64,000 bases of DNA from Niabella sp. (GCF_030150205.1 NZ_JASLGT010000014.1:1-64000), one strand, 5' to 3'; positions 1 to 10,013 are shown, counted from the first letter of the stretch. Numbers and translations are program-made. The notes: a model not told the origin generated them from the sequence alone.

Positions 1-63
1 TTTTTTGAGGACTGCGTCGCATTCGGCGACGGTGAACAGCCGCAGTACGTCATAGTTGGCCAT
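1..63 (-). CDS. Hypothetical protein, N-terminal fragment (gene runs off the left edge)
   Basis: The first 63 bases read on the minus strand as an open frame of 21 codons starting ATG at 63 (peptide begins MANYDVLRLF) and still open at the window edge. The start fits because the bases beyond it are very AT-rich and non-coding in appearance, with a TATATTTG box about 60 bases upstream. Too little is visible to assign a family. I do not recognise it. Confidence 0.55.
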   Translation of the reverse strand, partial: MANYDVLRLFTVAECDAVLKK

Positions 64-122
64 AACTTTCCATTTTAGGTTAAACAATATATTTTAAATA
101 TACATTTTTTTTAATGTAAAAA

Positions 123-130
123 CAAATATA
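123..130 (-). promoter_or_regulatory. Possible Bacteroidota -7 promoter box
   Basis: Minus-strand TATATTTG matches the Bacteroidota -7 consensus TAnnTTTG exactly and lies 60 bases before the ATG at 63, in an AT-rich spacer that also holds two short inverted repeats (101-118 and 121-137). No clear -33 TTTG box is seen at the usual spacing, so this is a weak prediction. Confidence 0.3.
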
Positions 131-185
131 TTTTGTTAAAAGATACTGCGCACTGCAGTTCCGGGTCAAAACAGAAGGTGTAACC

Positions 186-1406
186 TTAGGGAAGATATTC
201 CGGGGCACTGGTTTTTTTGATGAATAAATAACCGTCAAATAATTCAGATAATTTTAGCGCATCACTATAACCCATTCTTTTTGGAGGACCATAACCAACG
301 AGACGCAGCGGCAAAGTTGTGGTGTCATTTTTAACATTGCGCAGGTTAATAAAAAATGCAGGGAGCTTTTGTTGCATAAAATAGTCATCCCAGCTTGGAT
401 TTTTCACTTCCGGCAAATCAAAGCGCTTCATAACATTTATGCGGGTGTCAAACCGGTCTTCAAATCCTCCGTATTGTCCGGTTGCCGTACCCGTGCCCAA
501 TACATAGTATTCAGGAACCTGTTGTTTTATATATCCTCCGCATCCGCCAACACTATTATCGTTAAATGCAGACTTAAGTGCTAAATGCACCGCGTGTGCC
601 CAGATAATCGTTTTATTATCTTTAGCGATCCGCACTGCCATCTGTGCCATACTCTTGTCCCGGTTTCCTTCACCGGTGCTCCAGGATTTTATGCTCAATA
701 AGGCGGTTTGGAACAAATCCGACACGGGCAGATTGTCTGCCTTAATGATACTGTCAATTCCTTGCAATTTCGACTTTAAATGCTTTAGCTGTGCAATCCA
801 TGCATCTCTATCTAACCCTTTCATTTGATTGTCCCAGATCGCATCGTATGACAATGCCGCCCTGTAAAGATCATCTGATAATGTTATTAACGGGTGTAGC
901 TTTAGGTTTCCGGATTCATCAGTCATTATCTTTGCCGAATTGGTGAGGTAGTTGAAATCCATCCCCGAGATGGAAACCTTTTCTGAATGACTTTCATTAT
1001 AGGTTCTTATCCAGGTGAAAAGTTCTTCCATTTCCCGGGTTTGCCATAAGGAAAGCAAATATTTTTTCATTCCGTCTTTTATAGATTCCCGTGAACGCAT
1101 CACCTCGTTAAAATAATAACAATCACCAAAGGCATTTTCAAGGCAAATAATACGGAACCCTTTCTTTTCTACTAATTCTTTGATGATACTGATCCGGAGA
1201 TCATTAAATGCTTTCGTTCCATGCGTGCCTTCTCCCAGCCCCACAATCTTATGCCTTCCCATTTCATCAATCATGGGTTGAAGCGGCGCAATGGATAGCA
1301 TGCCTTCCTCCTGCTTTAAGGGAAGTATATTTTTGTTTAACGCATTTTGCGCAAGCACATGTATCGTAACAAAACAAAGTACTGCTAAAACGATCGTTTT
1401 TTGCAT
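186..1406 (-). CDS. Erythromycin esterase-like family protein, exported
   Basis: 406 residues with a cleavable signal peptide (about 1-19, ending VLAQ). It carries the family hallmarks: GEGTHG at 58-63 with the Glu59/His62 pair that is catalytic in Ere esterases, LEN at 89-91, NRDKSMA at 248-254 and WAHAVH at 269-274. The family includes EreA/EreB macrolide esterases and many environmental hydrolases of unknown substrate. Export to the periplasm and the absence of resistance or mobile genes nearby argue against calling it a macrolide resistance gene; a general hydrolytic role is more likely. It appears monocistronic, transcribed toward the left edge. Confidence 0.85.
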   Translation of the reverse strand: MQKTIVLAVLCFVTIHVLAQNALNKNILPLKQEEGMLSIAPLQPMIDEMGRHKIVGLGEGTHGTKAFNDLRISIIKELVEKKGFRIICLENAFGDCYYFNEVMRSRESIKDGMKKYLLSLWQTREMEELFTWIRTYNESHSEKVSISGMDFNYLTNSAKIMTDESGNLKLHPLITLSDDLYRAALSYDAIWDNQMKGLDRDAWIAQLKHLKSKLQGIDSIIKADNLPVSDLFQTALLSIKSWSTGEGNRDKSMAQMAVRIAKDNKTIIWAHAVHLALKSAFNDNSVGGCGGYIKQQVPEYYVLGTGTATGQYGGFEDRFDTRINVMKRFDLPEVKNPSWDDYFMQQKLPAFFINLRNVKNDTTTLPLRLVGYGPPKRMGYSDALKLSELFDGYLFIKKTSAPEYLP

Positions 1407-1864
1407 AGCTTCTAATTTTGAAGATTGCCTTTCCGAAAATACAAATAAAACTCCAGGTTACTCCAAGCTGCGCAAGGCATCCCGATTTGCTGCAGGAAAT
1501 ACCGCAAACGCCGTTTGAATACCTTTTTAATATTCACGGCCATTAACTACTTCCGGTGAAGCTGTTGCGGATATTATACAAAAAACCCGGAACTGACTTT
1601 AGAAAAAGCCGGAGCCGGGCTTGATAACGAATTGCTTATTTTAATACTGTAAAGTAAAAAAGAATATCCGGGTAAGCGTTCAAAAGGGTTATCTCTTTTA
1701 TAAACAAAATAATCATAAATGCTACCAGGAAGCTAATGTTGCCGGTTATTGCCGTTTACTTACAGGACCGGCGCTGCGTTGGTACTACCTTCCTGTTCGC
1801 GCAGGATCATGAAACAGGAACAGATCCCGGAACGGTCGGGGACGACCACGTACAGCTACCCGTA
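1407..1864. other. Intergenic region without recognised gene
   Basis: 458 bases between two minus-strand genes. The short plus-strand frames here have no coding character. The only structure seen is a GC-rich inverted repeat followed by a run of A at about 1581-1620, listed separately as a possible terminator. Confidence 0.6.
1581..1620 (-). terminator. Possible intrinsic terminator downstream of the beta-helix gene
   Basis: On the minus strand CCCGG (about 1619-1615) pairs with CCGGG (about 1590-1586), followed by six T; a second smaller pairing lies inside the loop. It is some 245 bases beyond the stop of the beta-helix gene, so assignment to that transcript is tentative. Confidence 0.3.
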
Positions 1865-4219
1865 TTACCGGGTTTTTAACTCAAGGTTCATTAGCTGCTG
1901 ATTGCGGATAATGGTTACCGGGAGGTGTCCCTTCCAGTTGCTGCTGCTGAATACTTCCATAAGATCTTTCAGATTTTTTACCGGCTTTCCGTCTGCGCTG
2001 CGGATCACGTCCTTTTCCTGTAAACCCGAACGGGCAAGTAAACTTTTGGCACCGGCGGCTATTACCACCACACCGGTTTCATCCGGCAGGCCATAAGCCG
2101 AACGGTCGCCTAATCCTTCAACAGATTTTATTTTGCCTCCCAGGAAATCTGCTATTGCAGTACCGGCGCCTGCTCCCCCGGTATTAATGACGGGGATAGA
2201 AGGCTGCAGGGCTATCTTTTTCAGGATGGGCCGTTGCACGCCAAAGATCATCGGAAAGTTAACAAATCCGATCTTTAATGCAGGTGAGGCCGATGTTACG
2301 GTGTAATCGCCTTTGGCAGCATTCCGGAACAGGGGATTACCAAAGCGGCTATGTGCATCCGTTCCATTGTTTTGTGCCAGTTGCAGCGCCACGGCATCCG
2401 GGAACAGGTTGGAATCTACAGCCAGTCCCCAGTATTTGATCTGAATGGGAAAATATTTTTTCATTACAATATTATGCCGGAATACGTCGCCGCTGTTTTG
2501 AAACCACACATGCGGGTGAAAGGAATTATTCACCATGATATTGTTTTCAACGATGCGGTGAAAACCTTCCCTCAGTTTGAGGCCGCCATTGAGACAAACA
2601 TTATTGTAAATATGGTAGTTGGACGAGCCGTCATCCAGGTCAATATCCCAGCCATGATCACAACGAAAACGGTTATTGCGGATGATGGTCTGCGCCTGCG
2701 CATCCAGCAGGATCAGCTCCGGATGAACGGCTACCAAACTATCCATATAGCGCCGGTCCGCCGCCCAATACCGGTCGCGCCCCCAGGAATTGAACGCGCC
2801 ATGATCACCCGTTTCCAGTACTGTATTGAATACGTCGTTGTGCTCCAGCAGGTGTCCGCCAAATGCCCCGTCACCAATATTGAGCCCTGCCCGGGGCGTA
2901 TTGTAAATGCTGTTATAACTTACGGTAATGGCCGCCGCCATTTCGATCTGTACCCCGGTTGCCTGTTTTTCAATCTGGCCCAGGTCGTGCAGCAGGTTAT
3001 CCGTTACCACGCATTGCTGCGGATAATTGCCGGTAAGTGGTCCGGGTGTTTGATCGAGCTGTGCATACGGTACATGATCCTCGTACCGGAACGAAGGCGA
3101 GCGCAAGGCTTTGGAATCGCCGATAAAACTAACCGCATTGGCACCGATCCATGAAATATGACAGCCACTGATGGTATCCCGTTTATTATAATTGCTGACC
3201 ATGATGGCGTTGCCGCCAATACCTGTGAAATTGCAGTTCTTAACGATACAGCTTTCCGTACCGTCCATTAACACGGCGCCTCCCCGGTAGATCGTCCAGT
3301 CGCTGCGTACCAGGGGCTCGCGGGTTTCCATAAAGCTGCGCTCGTTGTGCAAAAAATGCAGGCCTTCCAGGCGCACATTCCGCAAGGGCTTTTCCACTGT
3401 TCCCTTTAATACGATACTGTTCTTTAAAACGGATACGACTATAGAAGCCTCAGACAACCGCAGCCCCCTGGGCGGATAATAATACAACACGTTCTTTGCA
3501 CGATCCAGGAACCATTCGCCGGGTGCATCCAGCTCTTCAAAAATATTCTCCACAAACCGGTACTGCGGATGCATTGGTGCCGGGCGGTTGTTCTGCCACC
3601 CTCCTTCCAGTTCCAGGTTGCCATCCGGTTTTACCCCGGTGATCCGGTAATGAAAGCCGCCCCATTCATGGGCATGCAGCGCATGTACATATCCGCCTGC
3701 CGGATTTTTCCATTGCCCGATCTTTTCTTTGCTGATGGCATCGGCACTGGTGCCATGAAATACCCGGGCGGAACTGTCGTAATTGGGATAACGCGCCAAT
3801 ACCTGCAACCGGTTATTTACATAGAGCTGTTCAAAAACAATACCCGCGGGTACGATGGCTTTATAGATCCCATCACGATACGGTTCCCAATGAAGCTGCA
3901 GCGGCTTTCCGGCACTGATATTTACCGATTCATTGTTATAGGCGGAAATGCAGAGCCCCGCGGCTCCGGATGTAGCCGCATCAATGGTCACCGTTTCATC
4001 AAGATAATAAGTACCCCCCCGAAGCAATACCGCGGTGGCACCTTTTTCTGCAGCGGCCACTTCCAGGGCCTTTTGAAGACTCCGGAGCGGAGATCGTTGG
4101 GTACCGGTATTCTGGTCGCTGCCGGTGGTGGCTACAAAAATCTTCGTTTGAGCAAAGGAAGCCTGAAGCAGCCCGTGCAACATCAGCAGGAAAAGAACGG
4201 CGGTTCGTTTTTTTTGCAT
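1865..4219 (-). CDS. Secreted right-handed parallel beta-helix protein with C-terminal PDZ domain
   Basis: 784 residues. A signal peptide (1-23, ending SFAQ) is followed by the typical start of a beta-helix enzyme (TTGSDQNTGT, then a SLQKALEVA segment), and a long body (about 30-650) with repeated Asn-rich coils such as NNRFRCDHG and NNVCLNGG. Such proteins are usually polysaccharide lyases, hydrolases or epimerases of the pectate-lyase fold. Residues of about 690-780 look like a PDZ domain (GLGDRSAYGLPDETGVVV, then GLQEKDVIRSADGKPV). This pairing suggests substrate scaffolding at the cell surface or periplasm. No catalytic residues can be named. It is followed upstream by the fucosidase gene on the same strand (197 bases apart), hinting at shared glycan use. 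Confidence 0.8.
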   Translation of the reverse strand: MQKKRTAVLFLLMLHGLLQASFAQTKIFVATTGSDQNTGTQRSPLRSLQKALEVAAAEKGATAVLLRGGTYYLDETVTIDAATSGAAGLCISAYNNESVNISAGKPLQLHWEPYRDGIYKAIVPAGIVFEQLYVNNRLQVLARYPNYDSSARVFHGTSADAISKEKIGQWKNPAGGYVHALHAHEWGGFHYRITGVKPDGNLELEGGWQNNRPAPMHPQYRFVENIFEELDAPGEWFLDRAKNVLYYYPPRGLRLSEASIVVSVLKNSIVLKGTVEKPLRNVRLEGLHFLHNERSFMETREPLVRSDWTIYRGGAVLMDGTESCIVKNCNFTGIGGNAIMVSNYNKRDTISGCHISWIGANAVSFIGDSKALRSPSFRYEDHVPYAQLDQTPGPLTGNYPQQCVVTDNLLHDLGQIEKQATGVQIEMAAAITVSYNSIYNTPRAGLNIGDGAFGGHLLEHNDVFNTVLETGDHGAFNSWGRDRYWAADRRYMDSLVAVHPELILLDAQAQTIIRNNRFRCDHGWDIDLDDGSSNYHIYNNVCLNGGLKLREGFHRIVENNIMVNNSFHPHVWFQNSGDVFRHNIVMKKYFPIQIKYWGLAVDSNLFPDAVALQLAQNNGTDAHSRFGNPLFRNAAKGDYTVTSASPALKIGFVNFPMIFGVQRPILKKIALQPSIPVINTGGAGAGTAIADFLGGKIKSVEGLGDRSAYGLPDETGVVVIAAGAKSLLARSGLQEKDVIRSADGKPVKNLKDLMEVFSSSNWKGHLPVTIIRNQQLMNLELKTR

Positions 4220-4416
4220 ATGGTTCCCGGCGATTACGGGTTATTGAGTTTTAAAAATGAAATACGATTCTCTTTAAATAAAATCCGGCAACCACGGCCC
4301 GGTTATTTTCCCGCTGATTTTCGCGGATTAAATACAGCGCTGATTTTCGCCGATTGGTCCTTCCAATCTTTCACCTTTTGGAGCAGGTGCTTCTTTTGCT
4401 TTTTGTAACAGGTGTG

Positions 4417-5868
4417 TTACAATACGTTCTTTAGCTTTACAACCAGCAATTCCCCGGGCAGTTCTCCGGGCTTGAAGCCAGAAAGGTCTACCCAGCAGTC
4501 TTTACCTGCATTTTTTACTTTTACTTCTTTGTTATTGGCCAGCAGTACTGCTGTAGTATTTGCCGGCACATTCAGATCTTTTATCAGCAGCTTGCTTTGA
4601 TAATCGGGCAGCATGCAATACAGGTCGCGGCCTTTGCGCGTAAAGAACAGTTCTATATGCGCCGTATCTTTTTTAGGCGTTACCAGGGCTGCTGCGCTAT
4701 AACCGGCCATATAACTTTTGCCGCTTTTTCCGGGAACAGTGCCTTTGCTCCATTGTACGGGCCGGGTGTATGCGCGGGTACCATAGATGGCATCCCCGTT
4801 TACCTTTAACCAGTTTCCTATAGCAGTCAGCCGCTGCTGCATAATTACGGGTATTCTTCCGTCTGCTGTTGGTCCAATATCCAGTAACAGGTTTCCACCC
4901 CTGGAAACAATATCCACCAGCATCAGGATCAGTTCGCGTTCGGTCTTATAATCGGTTAATTTTTCATTCCGGTTATATCCGTAGGAATGCCCGATGCCCT
5001 GGCTTTCTTCCCATACCCGGCTGGCATCCATACCGCCGCCATATTCGGAAGTGGTATAGGTAGCACCGGTATTGTGCTCGCGGGTATTACTTCCCCAACG
5101 GTCGTTCACCACTACGTCTTTTGCCACCGGCGAATCGTTAAACAGCCAGGCCAGCAGCTCCGGGCTATGCCATGCCGTATCCGGCAGGTCCCATTCGCCA
5201 TCAGCAAAAATGAGCGATGGTTTATATTTATTCACAAGGTCTTTTAACTGCGGCAGCATATGTTCCGTTACATACCGCTTGCGGTCCTTCAGCCAAACAG
5301 GATTATACCATTCATATAACGAATAATAGTAGCCCATTTTTAATCCTGCTGCTTTTACAGCACTGGTTAAATCACCCAGCAGGTCGCGCCCGGGTGTTCC
5401 GGTTACCGCATTCCAGGAGCGGCCCCAGCTACGGTTGGCCTCTGCACTGTTCCACAGGCAATAGCCTTCATGGTGCTTGGAGGTAAGCACTACATAACGG
5501 GCACCCGATGCTTTAAAAACATCTGCCCACTGTGCGGGGTCAAACAGCTCTGCTTTAAACATGGGTTCGAAGCGGGGATATTCAAAGCCGGTACCATAGT
5601 TCTTATCATGAAAAGGCATAAAGTTCTTGTTCTTTTCGGCCAGCCGGTACCAGTACCATTCCGAATAACTTTCACCACTATTGGGAATCACGGGCGCATA
5701 GGCGGGTACGGCATATAATCCCCAATGAATAAAGATGCCAAATTTGTCTTGTCCGAACCACTCCGGAATTTTACGGGTATTGAGCGAGGCCCAGTTCGGT
5801 TGATATTTTTGAGCAGCAACCGTGCAGCTCACCAGGATCAGGCAAAAGAGGAGGTACTTTTTTTTCAC
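4417..5868 (-). CDS. Alpha-L-fucosidase, glycoside hydrolase family 29
   Basis: About 483 residues from a GTG start at 5868. The in-frame ATG at 6120 would overlap the AraC gene and add 84 residues of non-secretory sequence, whereas GTG opens a proper export signal (KKKYLLFCLILVSC then TVAAQ); LVSC could also be a lipobox. GH29 features are clear: KFGIFIHWGLYAVPAY (42-57), the TSKHHEGYCLW block (129-139), and FADGEWD with the likely nucleophile Asp223. It would remove terminal fucose from plant, algal or mucin-type glycans in the periplasm or at the surface. The neighbouring AraC regulator is on the same strand just upstream, so control by it is plausible. Confidence 0.9.
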   Translation of the reverse strand: MKKKYLLFCLILVSCTVAAQKYQPNWASLNTRKIPEWFGQDKFGIFIHWGLYAVPAYAPVIPNSGESYSEWYWYRLAEKNKNFMPFHDKNYGTGFEYPRFEPMFKAELFDPAQWADVFKASGARYVVLTSKHHEGYCLWNSAEANRSWGRSWNAVTGTPGRDLLGDLTSAVKAAGLKMGYYYSLYEWYNPVWLKDRKRYVTEHMLPQLKDLVNKYKPSLIFADGEWDLPDTAWHSPELLAWLFNDSPVAKDVVVNDRWGSNTREHNTGATYTTSEYGGGMDASRVWEESQGIGHSYGYNRNEKLTDYKTERELILMLVDIVSRGGNLLLDIGPTADGRIPVIMQQRLTAIGNWLKVNGDAIYGTRAYTRPVQWSKGTVPGKSGKSYMAGYSAAALVTPKKDTAHIELFFTRKGRDLYCMLPDYQSKLLIKDLNVPANTTAVLLANNKEVKVKNAGKDCWVDLSGFKPGELPGELLVVKLKNVL

Positions 5869-5941
5869 GTTCGTTATGAGTTTTGTGTTAAGATGTATTC
5901 GAAAAAGGTTTTTATTCCACATGACGCAGCACTTACCGCAG

Positions 5942-6802
5942 CTAAACCGTTTGTCCGTCCTGTATCCACTTACGATAGCCGGCGGGCGTTGTATGCTGAA
6001 TTTGTTTGAAAAATTTATGAAAATTGGCCGTTGTATTGTATCCGCATTCATAACAAATGGCCGAAATGGAATGTGTTTCATCCTGCAACAGTTCACAGGC
6101 ATAGCCGATCCGCAGCTCATTCAGGAAACGGGTGAAGGGCTTATTGGTACGGCTTTTAAAAAAACGGCAGAATGAATTTGTGGTCATATGGCAGAGATCC
6201 GCTACTTCTTTTAACGGGATGTCTCTTTTAAAATTCTTCAGCAGGTGCTGGTAAACCGTAAAGATGCGGCCGGCATCCTTTTCATCATAACGGTTATTGT
6301 ACAAAACAGTGGCCAGTGCGCTAAACTCTCCCGAAACGGTCAGCAGATCGATCACCTTCAGAAAATCGATGATCTTTGCAATGCCTTCCGCCTCTGTAAT
6401 TTTTGATAATAATTTTACTGCCTTTTTACGGGTTTCGCCGTGAAACAGCATGCCCCTTCGCGATTTCAGGATCATCTGCTTAAACCGGTCCAGCGTGGCC
6501 GTTTCATCTGTAAGATGCGAAAGGAAATCCGGGTCAAAATAGATTGTGGTCGATTTTACAAAGTCAAGCTCGGCATCACTTCTCCAGATATGGGGCAGAT
6601 TGGGCGCCATCAGCACCAGGTCGTTCTTTTTAAAATTGGAAACAGAATCACCTACGATCCGGGTTCCGAATCCTTCCTCCACCCATACCAGTTCGCATAA
6701 ATGGTGGAAATGAAAAGGACCGTCAAACCGCGACTTCGCCGTTTTCTTTACCTGGATCTTCCCGGCTTTTGAGAATATGATATCAACAAACTGTGGTTTC
6801 AC
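5942..6802 (-). CDS. AraC-family transcriptional regulator with N-terminal cupin
   Basis: 286 residues. The N-terminal half has a cupin-like sensor (PFHFHHLCELVWVEEGFG, then LVLMAPNLPHIW). The C-terminal 100 residues hold the two helix-turn-helix motifs of AraC/XylS proteins (DIPLKEVADLCHMTTNSFCR and, further on, ISAICYECGYNTTANFHKFF). It lies 73 bases upstream of the fucosidase start on the same strand, so it most likely responds to a sugar and activates that gene or the wider cluster. The ligand cannot be told from sequence. Confidence 0.9.
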   Translation of the reverse strand: MKPQFVDIIFSKAGKIQVKKTAKSRFDGPFHFHHLCELVWVEEGFGTRIVGDSVSNFKKNDLVLMAPNLPHIWRSDAELDFVKSTTIYFDPDFLSHLTDETATLDRFKQMILKSRRGMLFHGETRKKAVKLLSKITEAEGIAKIIDFLKVIDLLTVSGEFSALATVLYNNRYDEKDAGRIFTVYQHLLKNFKRDIPLKEVADLCHMTTNSFCRFFKSRTNKPFTRFLNELRIGYACELLQDETHSISAICYECGYNTTANFHKFFKQIQHTTPAGYRKWIQDGQTV

Positions 6803-7377
6803 GTTTCCAACAAATAATCAACTATTACTCCGGGAAATCTGCAGAAATCCCCAAATCGCATCCGGCTGCAATCATTGTTCCGGTATTGCCTGCTGCAATT
6901 CGTAATCCTATTTATTCATGCAAAATCCGCTTCTCCAAAAGTAGGATTTCAGCGCATTTCCACCGCAGTTTTTCTTACCTGTTATATAAACTATTTTACC
7001 CTCATTCATCAAATGCATTACCCTTATGAAGCTGCGCTGATTTAAAAAAGATATCGCTGCTGCCTGGATTGTTTTCTGTCTGAAGATCCGGGATGATGAT
7101 TTTGTAGCAAAAAAAACGATGACGGTATTTTTATAATCAGCGTACTTCGACCAACCGGAACATGCAGCCTCTGGGAATATCAGGTATAGATACCGGGAAT
7201 GAATCCTACCTGGCATGCCGTCAATAACAAATTGTGTCTTTGTTTCAACGATCAATCATACGCTCATGCTGACTTACCAGCTGCGCAGGCAGGTTTCTGC
7301 ATCCACAGGTCTGCAAAATCCGCAACTCTTGCTTATCTTTCAGCCCGGAATCATTCCATTATCAAAATAAATGTATT
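6803..7377. other. Intergenic region without recognised gene
   Basis: 575 bases between divergent genes. Short frames exist on both strands (for example 6908-7255 minus) but they have erratic composition, no recognisable domain and no supporting start signals. It probably holds the promoters of the AraC gene and of the lipoprotein gene at 7378. No further structure seen. Confidence 0.6.
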
Positions 7378-7866
7378 ATGAAAAAGATCCTCCTTCCTAT
7401 CCCGGTACTGGCATTGCTTGTTTTTGGTGCCTGTAATGGCACAGACTCAGCCAAAACCAGGGAAGTCATTGAACATAAAGAGCTCAGGGACGGCGCAGCG
7501 ATCCCTTTTACCAGGGCAGCGCATTATTTTGTACGGAATGATTTTAAAGAAGACCGGCTGCAGGATCACCGGATCACCAATAAAGCGGACTTTGATTCAA
7601 TTTTTGGAGCGGCGGCCACCATGGGGAAAGACGGCCTTCCCACGCCTATCGACTTTACAAAACAGGATGCAATTGCCCTGATCGATTCGGTGTCGGATTA
7701 TGCGGTTTCGTTTGAAAATGCAGCCCTGCAAAAGGACGGTGATTACCTGGCACTGTCATACGACGAAATAAAAGGGCCCAAACAGTCTTTTACAACGCGG
7801 CCCTTTTTATTACTGGTTATCGATAAAAAATATAAAGGAACGGTTATTCCTGTTATAAAGAAATAA
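7378..7866 (+). CDS. Hypothetical lipoprotein
   Basis: 162 residues with a type II signal peptide: MKKILLPIPVLALLVFGAC, lipobox Cys19. The mature part is soluble and mixed alpha/beta in appearance (AHYFVRNDFKEDRL, then ITNKADFDSIFGAA, then PTPIDFTKQDAIALIDS). I do not recognise a named family, although this layout resembles small Bacteroidota lipoproteins of unknown role. It converges with the GH2 gene, the two stops being 33 bases apart. Confidence 0.8.
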   Translation: MKKILLPIPVLALLVFGACNGTDSAKTREVIEHKELRDGAAIPFTRAAHYFVRNDFKEDRLQDHRITNKADFDSIFGAAATMGKDGLPTPIDFTKQDAIALIDSVSDYAVSFENAALQKDGDYLALSYDEIKGPKQSFTTRPFLLLVIDKKYKGTVIPVIKK

Positions 7867-7899
7867 CCGCTCCTCTTTTTATGGCCATAGTTCCCGTGC

Positions 7900-9807
7900 T
7901 TATTGGGAAACCAGTCCTTTATTGTATAACTGCTGATGCAGCTGGAACATTTTATCTTTCGGAAATTTCAGCACTTTCCGGTCGTAGGTAAATAATCCAT
8001 TCGTTTCAATTTCCACATCGGTGGTCTGCGTATATACGGCGGCTGAAAGCCCCCATTTTATCAGATCGGGGATTGAACCGATCATCTCGCTGTATTGCTC
8101 AAACAGTTTTTCATTGTTATCGAAGGACCGGTATCCCCAGTTTCCTTTATCGAGCCAGAGATGATCTTTTACCGGAAGACCAAGCCCTCCAAATTCACCC
8201 AGCACCAGGATCTGCTTTTGCCCGTAGATCTCAGGATCGGGCATAGCTGGTCCGGGATAATAATGCAGGTCCACCACGGGGCTTACGCCGATAAAAAAGT
8301 TACCTCCGCTCATTCCGTTCACCATTCTTGATGGGTCTTTTTTCATCGTCCAGTCTACAATTTCCTTTGTTTTGAACTGCCCCCAGGCTTCATTGAAGGG
8401 CACCCATACCACGATAGAAGGATGATTGTGCAGCACATCCATAATCGATTCCCATTCCTTACGGTAATAGGCTTCTGATGCCGCGCTCCGGTCCCTGTCA
8501 AACACCAGTCCGGGTACCTGTGCTTTCAGCAGGTGGGAATCATCTACTTTCTTGCCTTCCGGCATTTTTACACGTAACTGTTGCGACCATATATTCCCAC
8601 CTCTGTCGCCGCTGGGCATATCCTGCCAAACCAAAATACCCAGCTGATCACAGTAGTAATACCAGCGCGCAGGTTCCACTTTTATATGTTTGCGGATCAT
8701 ATTGAATCCAAGGGCCCTGGTTTGCTCCACATCAAATTTGAGGGCTTCATCCGTAGGGGCTGTATACAATCCATCCGGCCACCATCCCTGGTCCAGCGGC
8801 CCGTATTGAAAAAGGAACTGGTTGTTGAGCATCATTCGCTGAATGCCGTTTGCATCCTTCGCCATGGATATTTTACGCATTCCAAAATAAGAAGTAGCTT
8901 CATCAATGGTTTTTCCTTTCCGTTTTACAGACACTTTCAGATCGTATAAAAAAGGCCGTTGAGGCGACCATAATTTGGGATCGGGAATACGAAGGATCAC
9001 ATTCTGGCCGTCTGCTGAAGCCTGGCTGGCCACCTGTTTTGTTCCATCCCAGGCCGATACACTGATTTCGTCACCGGGCTGAAGTCCGGCGGTGTTTACA
9101 GAAACCTGCAGCTGCTGCTGATCGATATCCGGTGTTTGTTTGGTAGCTACAATATAGGTTTCGGGTACATTCTCCAGCCACACCGTTTGCCAGATGCCCG
9201 TAACCGGGGTATACCAGATCCCATGTGGATTTTTTACCTGTTTCCCGGCCGGTTGCGGACCGTCATCTGAAGGATCCCACACCCGAACTGAAACCGATTG
9301 CCGGCTACCTTTTTTTACCGCCGACGTTATATCTATAGAAAAGGGATCATAACCGCCTTCGTGCTCGCCCACTTTTACCCCGTTTACATAGATCTGAGCG
9401 GCCCAGTCAACGGCACCGAAATGCAGCAGCAGTTTACCTTTACGCATGGAAGCCGGTACATCAATCACCCGGGTATACCACAGTATGCTGTCTTTTCCTA
9501 CGGTTCTTCCAACACCGCTCAGCGCCGATTCGATGGCATAAGGTACCAGGATGTTGCCATCATATTGTTCCGGGATGGCATCGGCTCCGCTCCCGGGTAA
9601 CACGGCATATTGCCACAGACCGTTTAAATTTTTCCAGTTATGGTTCCGGATCAGCTGCGGACGCGGATATTCGGGCAACGGGCTTGCCGCGTTTACTTTT
9701 TCCGCCCAGGGCGTCATGATTTTTCCGCTAACAGGTTTCCACTGCGCATGCAGGCCTGTTGTTCCAATTGTGGCAGCAAACAGAAGATAGAAAATTTTCT
9801 TTTTCAC
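7900..9807 (-). CDS. Glycoside hydrolase family 2 protein (beta-galactosidase/beta-glucuronidase type), exported
   Basis: 635 residues with a signal peptide (1-21, GLHAQ). The order of domains is that of GH2: jelly-roll sugar-binding domain (about 45-215, with LLLHFGAVDWAAQIYVNG), immunoglobulin-like domain (about 218-312) and TIM barrel (about 313-630). The acid/base Glu473 lies in FNEAWG (471-476) and the nucleophile Glu538 in LGEFGG (536-541). It is shorter than LacZ because the C-terminal domains are absent, which is usual for Bacteroidota exo-hydrolases. The exact sugar cannot be read from the sequence. It appears to be transcribed alone. Confidence 0.88.
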   Translation of the reverse strand: MKKKIFYLLFAATIGTTGLHAQWKPVSGKIMTPWAEKVNAASPLPEYPRPQLIRNHNWKNLNGLWQYAVLPGSGADAIPEQYDGNILVPYAIESALSGVGRTVGKDSILWYTRVIDVPASMRKGKLLLHFGAVDWAAQIYVNGVKVGEHEGGYDPFSIDITSAVKKGSRQSVSVRVWDPSDDGPQPAGKQVKNPHGIWYTPVTGIWQTVWLENVPETYIVATKQTPDIDQQQLQVSVNTAGLQPGDEISVSAWDGTKQVASQASADGQNVILRIPDPKLWSPQRPFLYDLKVSVKRKGKTIDEATSYFGMRKISMAKDANGIQRMMLNNQFLFQYGPLDQGWWPDGLYTAPTDEALKFDVEQTRALGFNMIRKHIKVEPARWYYYCDQLGILVWQDMPSGDRGGNIWSQQLRVKMPEGKKVDDSHLLKAQVPGLVFDRDRSAASEAYYRKEWESIMDVLHNHPSIVVWVPFNEAWGQFKTKEIVDWTMKKDPSRMVNGMSGGNFFIGVSPVVDLHYYPGPAMPDPEIYGQKQILVLGEFGGLGLPVKDHLWLDKGNWGYRSFDNNEKLFEQYSEMIGSIPDLIKWGLSAAVYTQTTDVEIETNGLFTYDRKVLKFPKDKMFQLHQQLYNKGLVSQ

Positions 9808-10013
9808 TTGATTGTTGGTAGTTGTTTAAAATTATCGTTAATGCAGGTTATACGGTGTATCGTATTACGGCAAATCAATTCCGTCAAAAATACAACTCCG
9901 GGGTTAAAAAAACGAAGGTATTCCCGAGTTTCTGCCTTCATATATATCCCTGACCCAAAACCGGAAGCGCAGTAAGAAGCGGCCGGCCGAAATGGATTCC
10001 TTCAGATACCCTC

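Noticed and set aside
186..1406. Macrolide resistance gene
   Set aside because: The erythromycin-esterase-like fold is clear, but it is exported, chromosomal, and has no resistance or mobile neighbours; substrate is unknown.
3569..4408. Plus-strand frame of 279 codons (and 2351-3154, 267 codons) antisense to the beta-helix gene
   Set aside because: They are mirror frames of a clear minus-strand gene and begin and end without signals.
5869..6120. Longer fucosidase start at 6120
   Set aside because: It would overlap the AraC gene and place 84 non-secretory residues before a signal peptide; the GTG at 5868 gives a proper export signal.
6908..7255. 115-codon minus-strand frame
   Set aside because: Erratic composition, no recognised motif and no supporting context; treated as intergenic.
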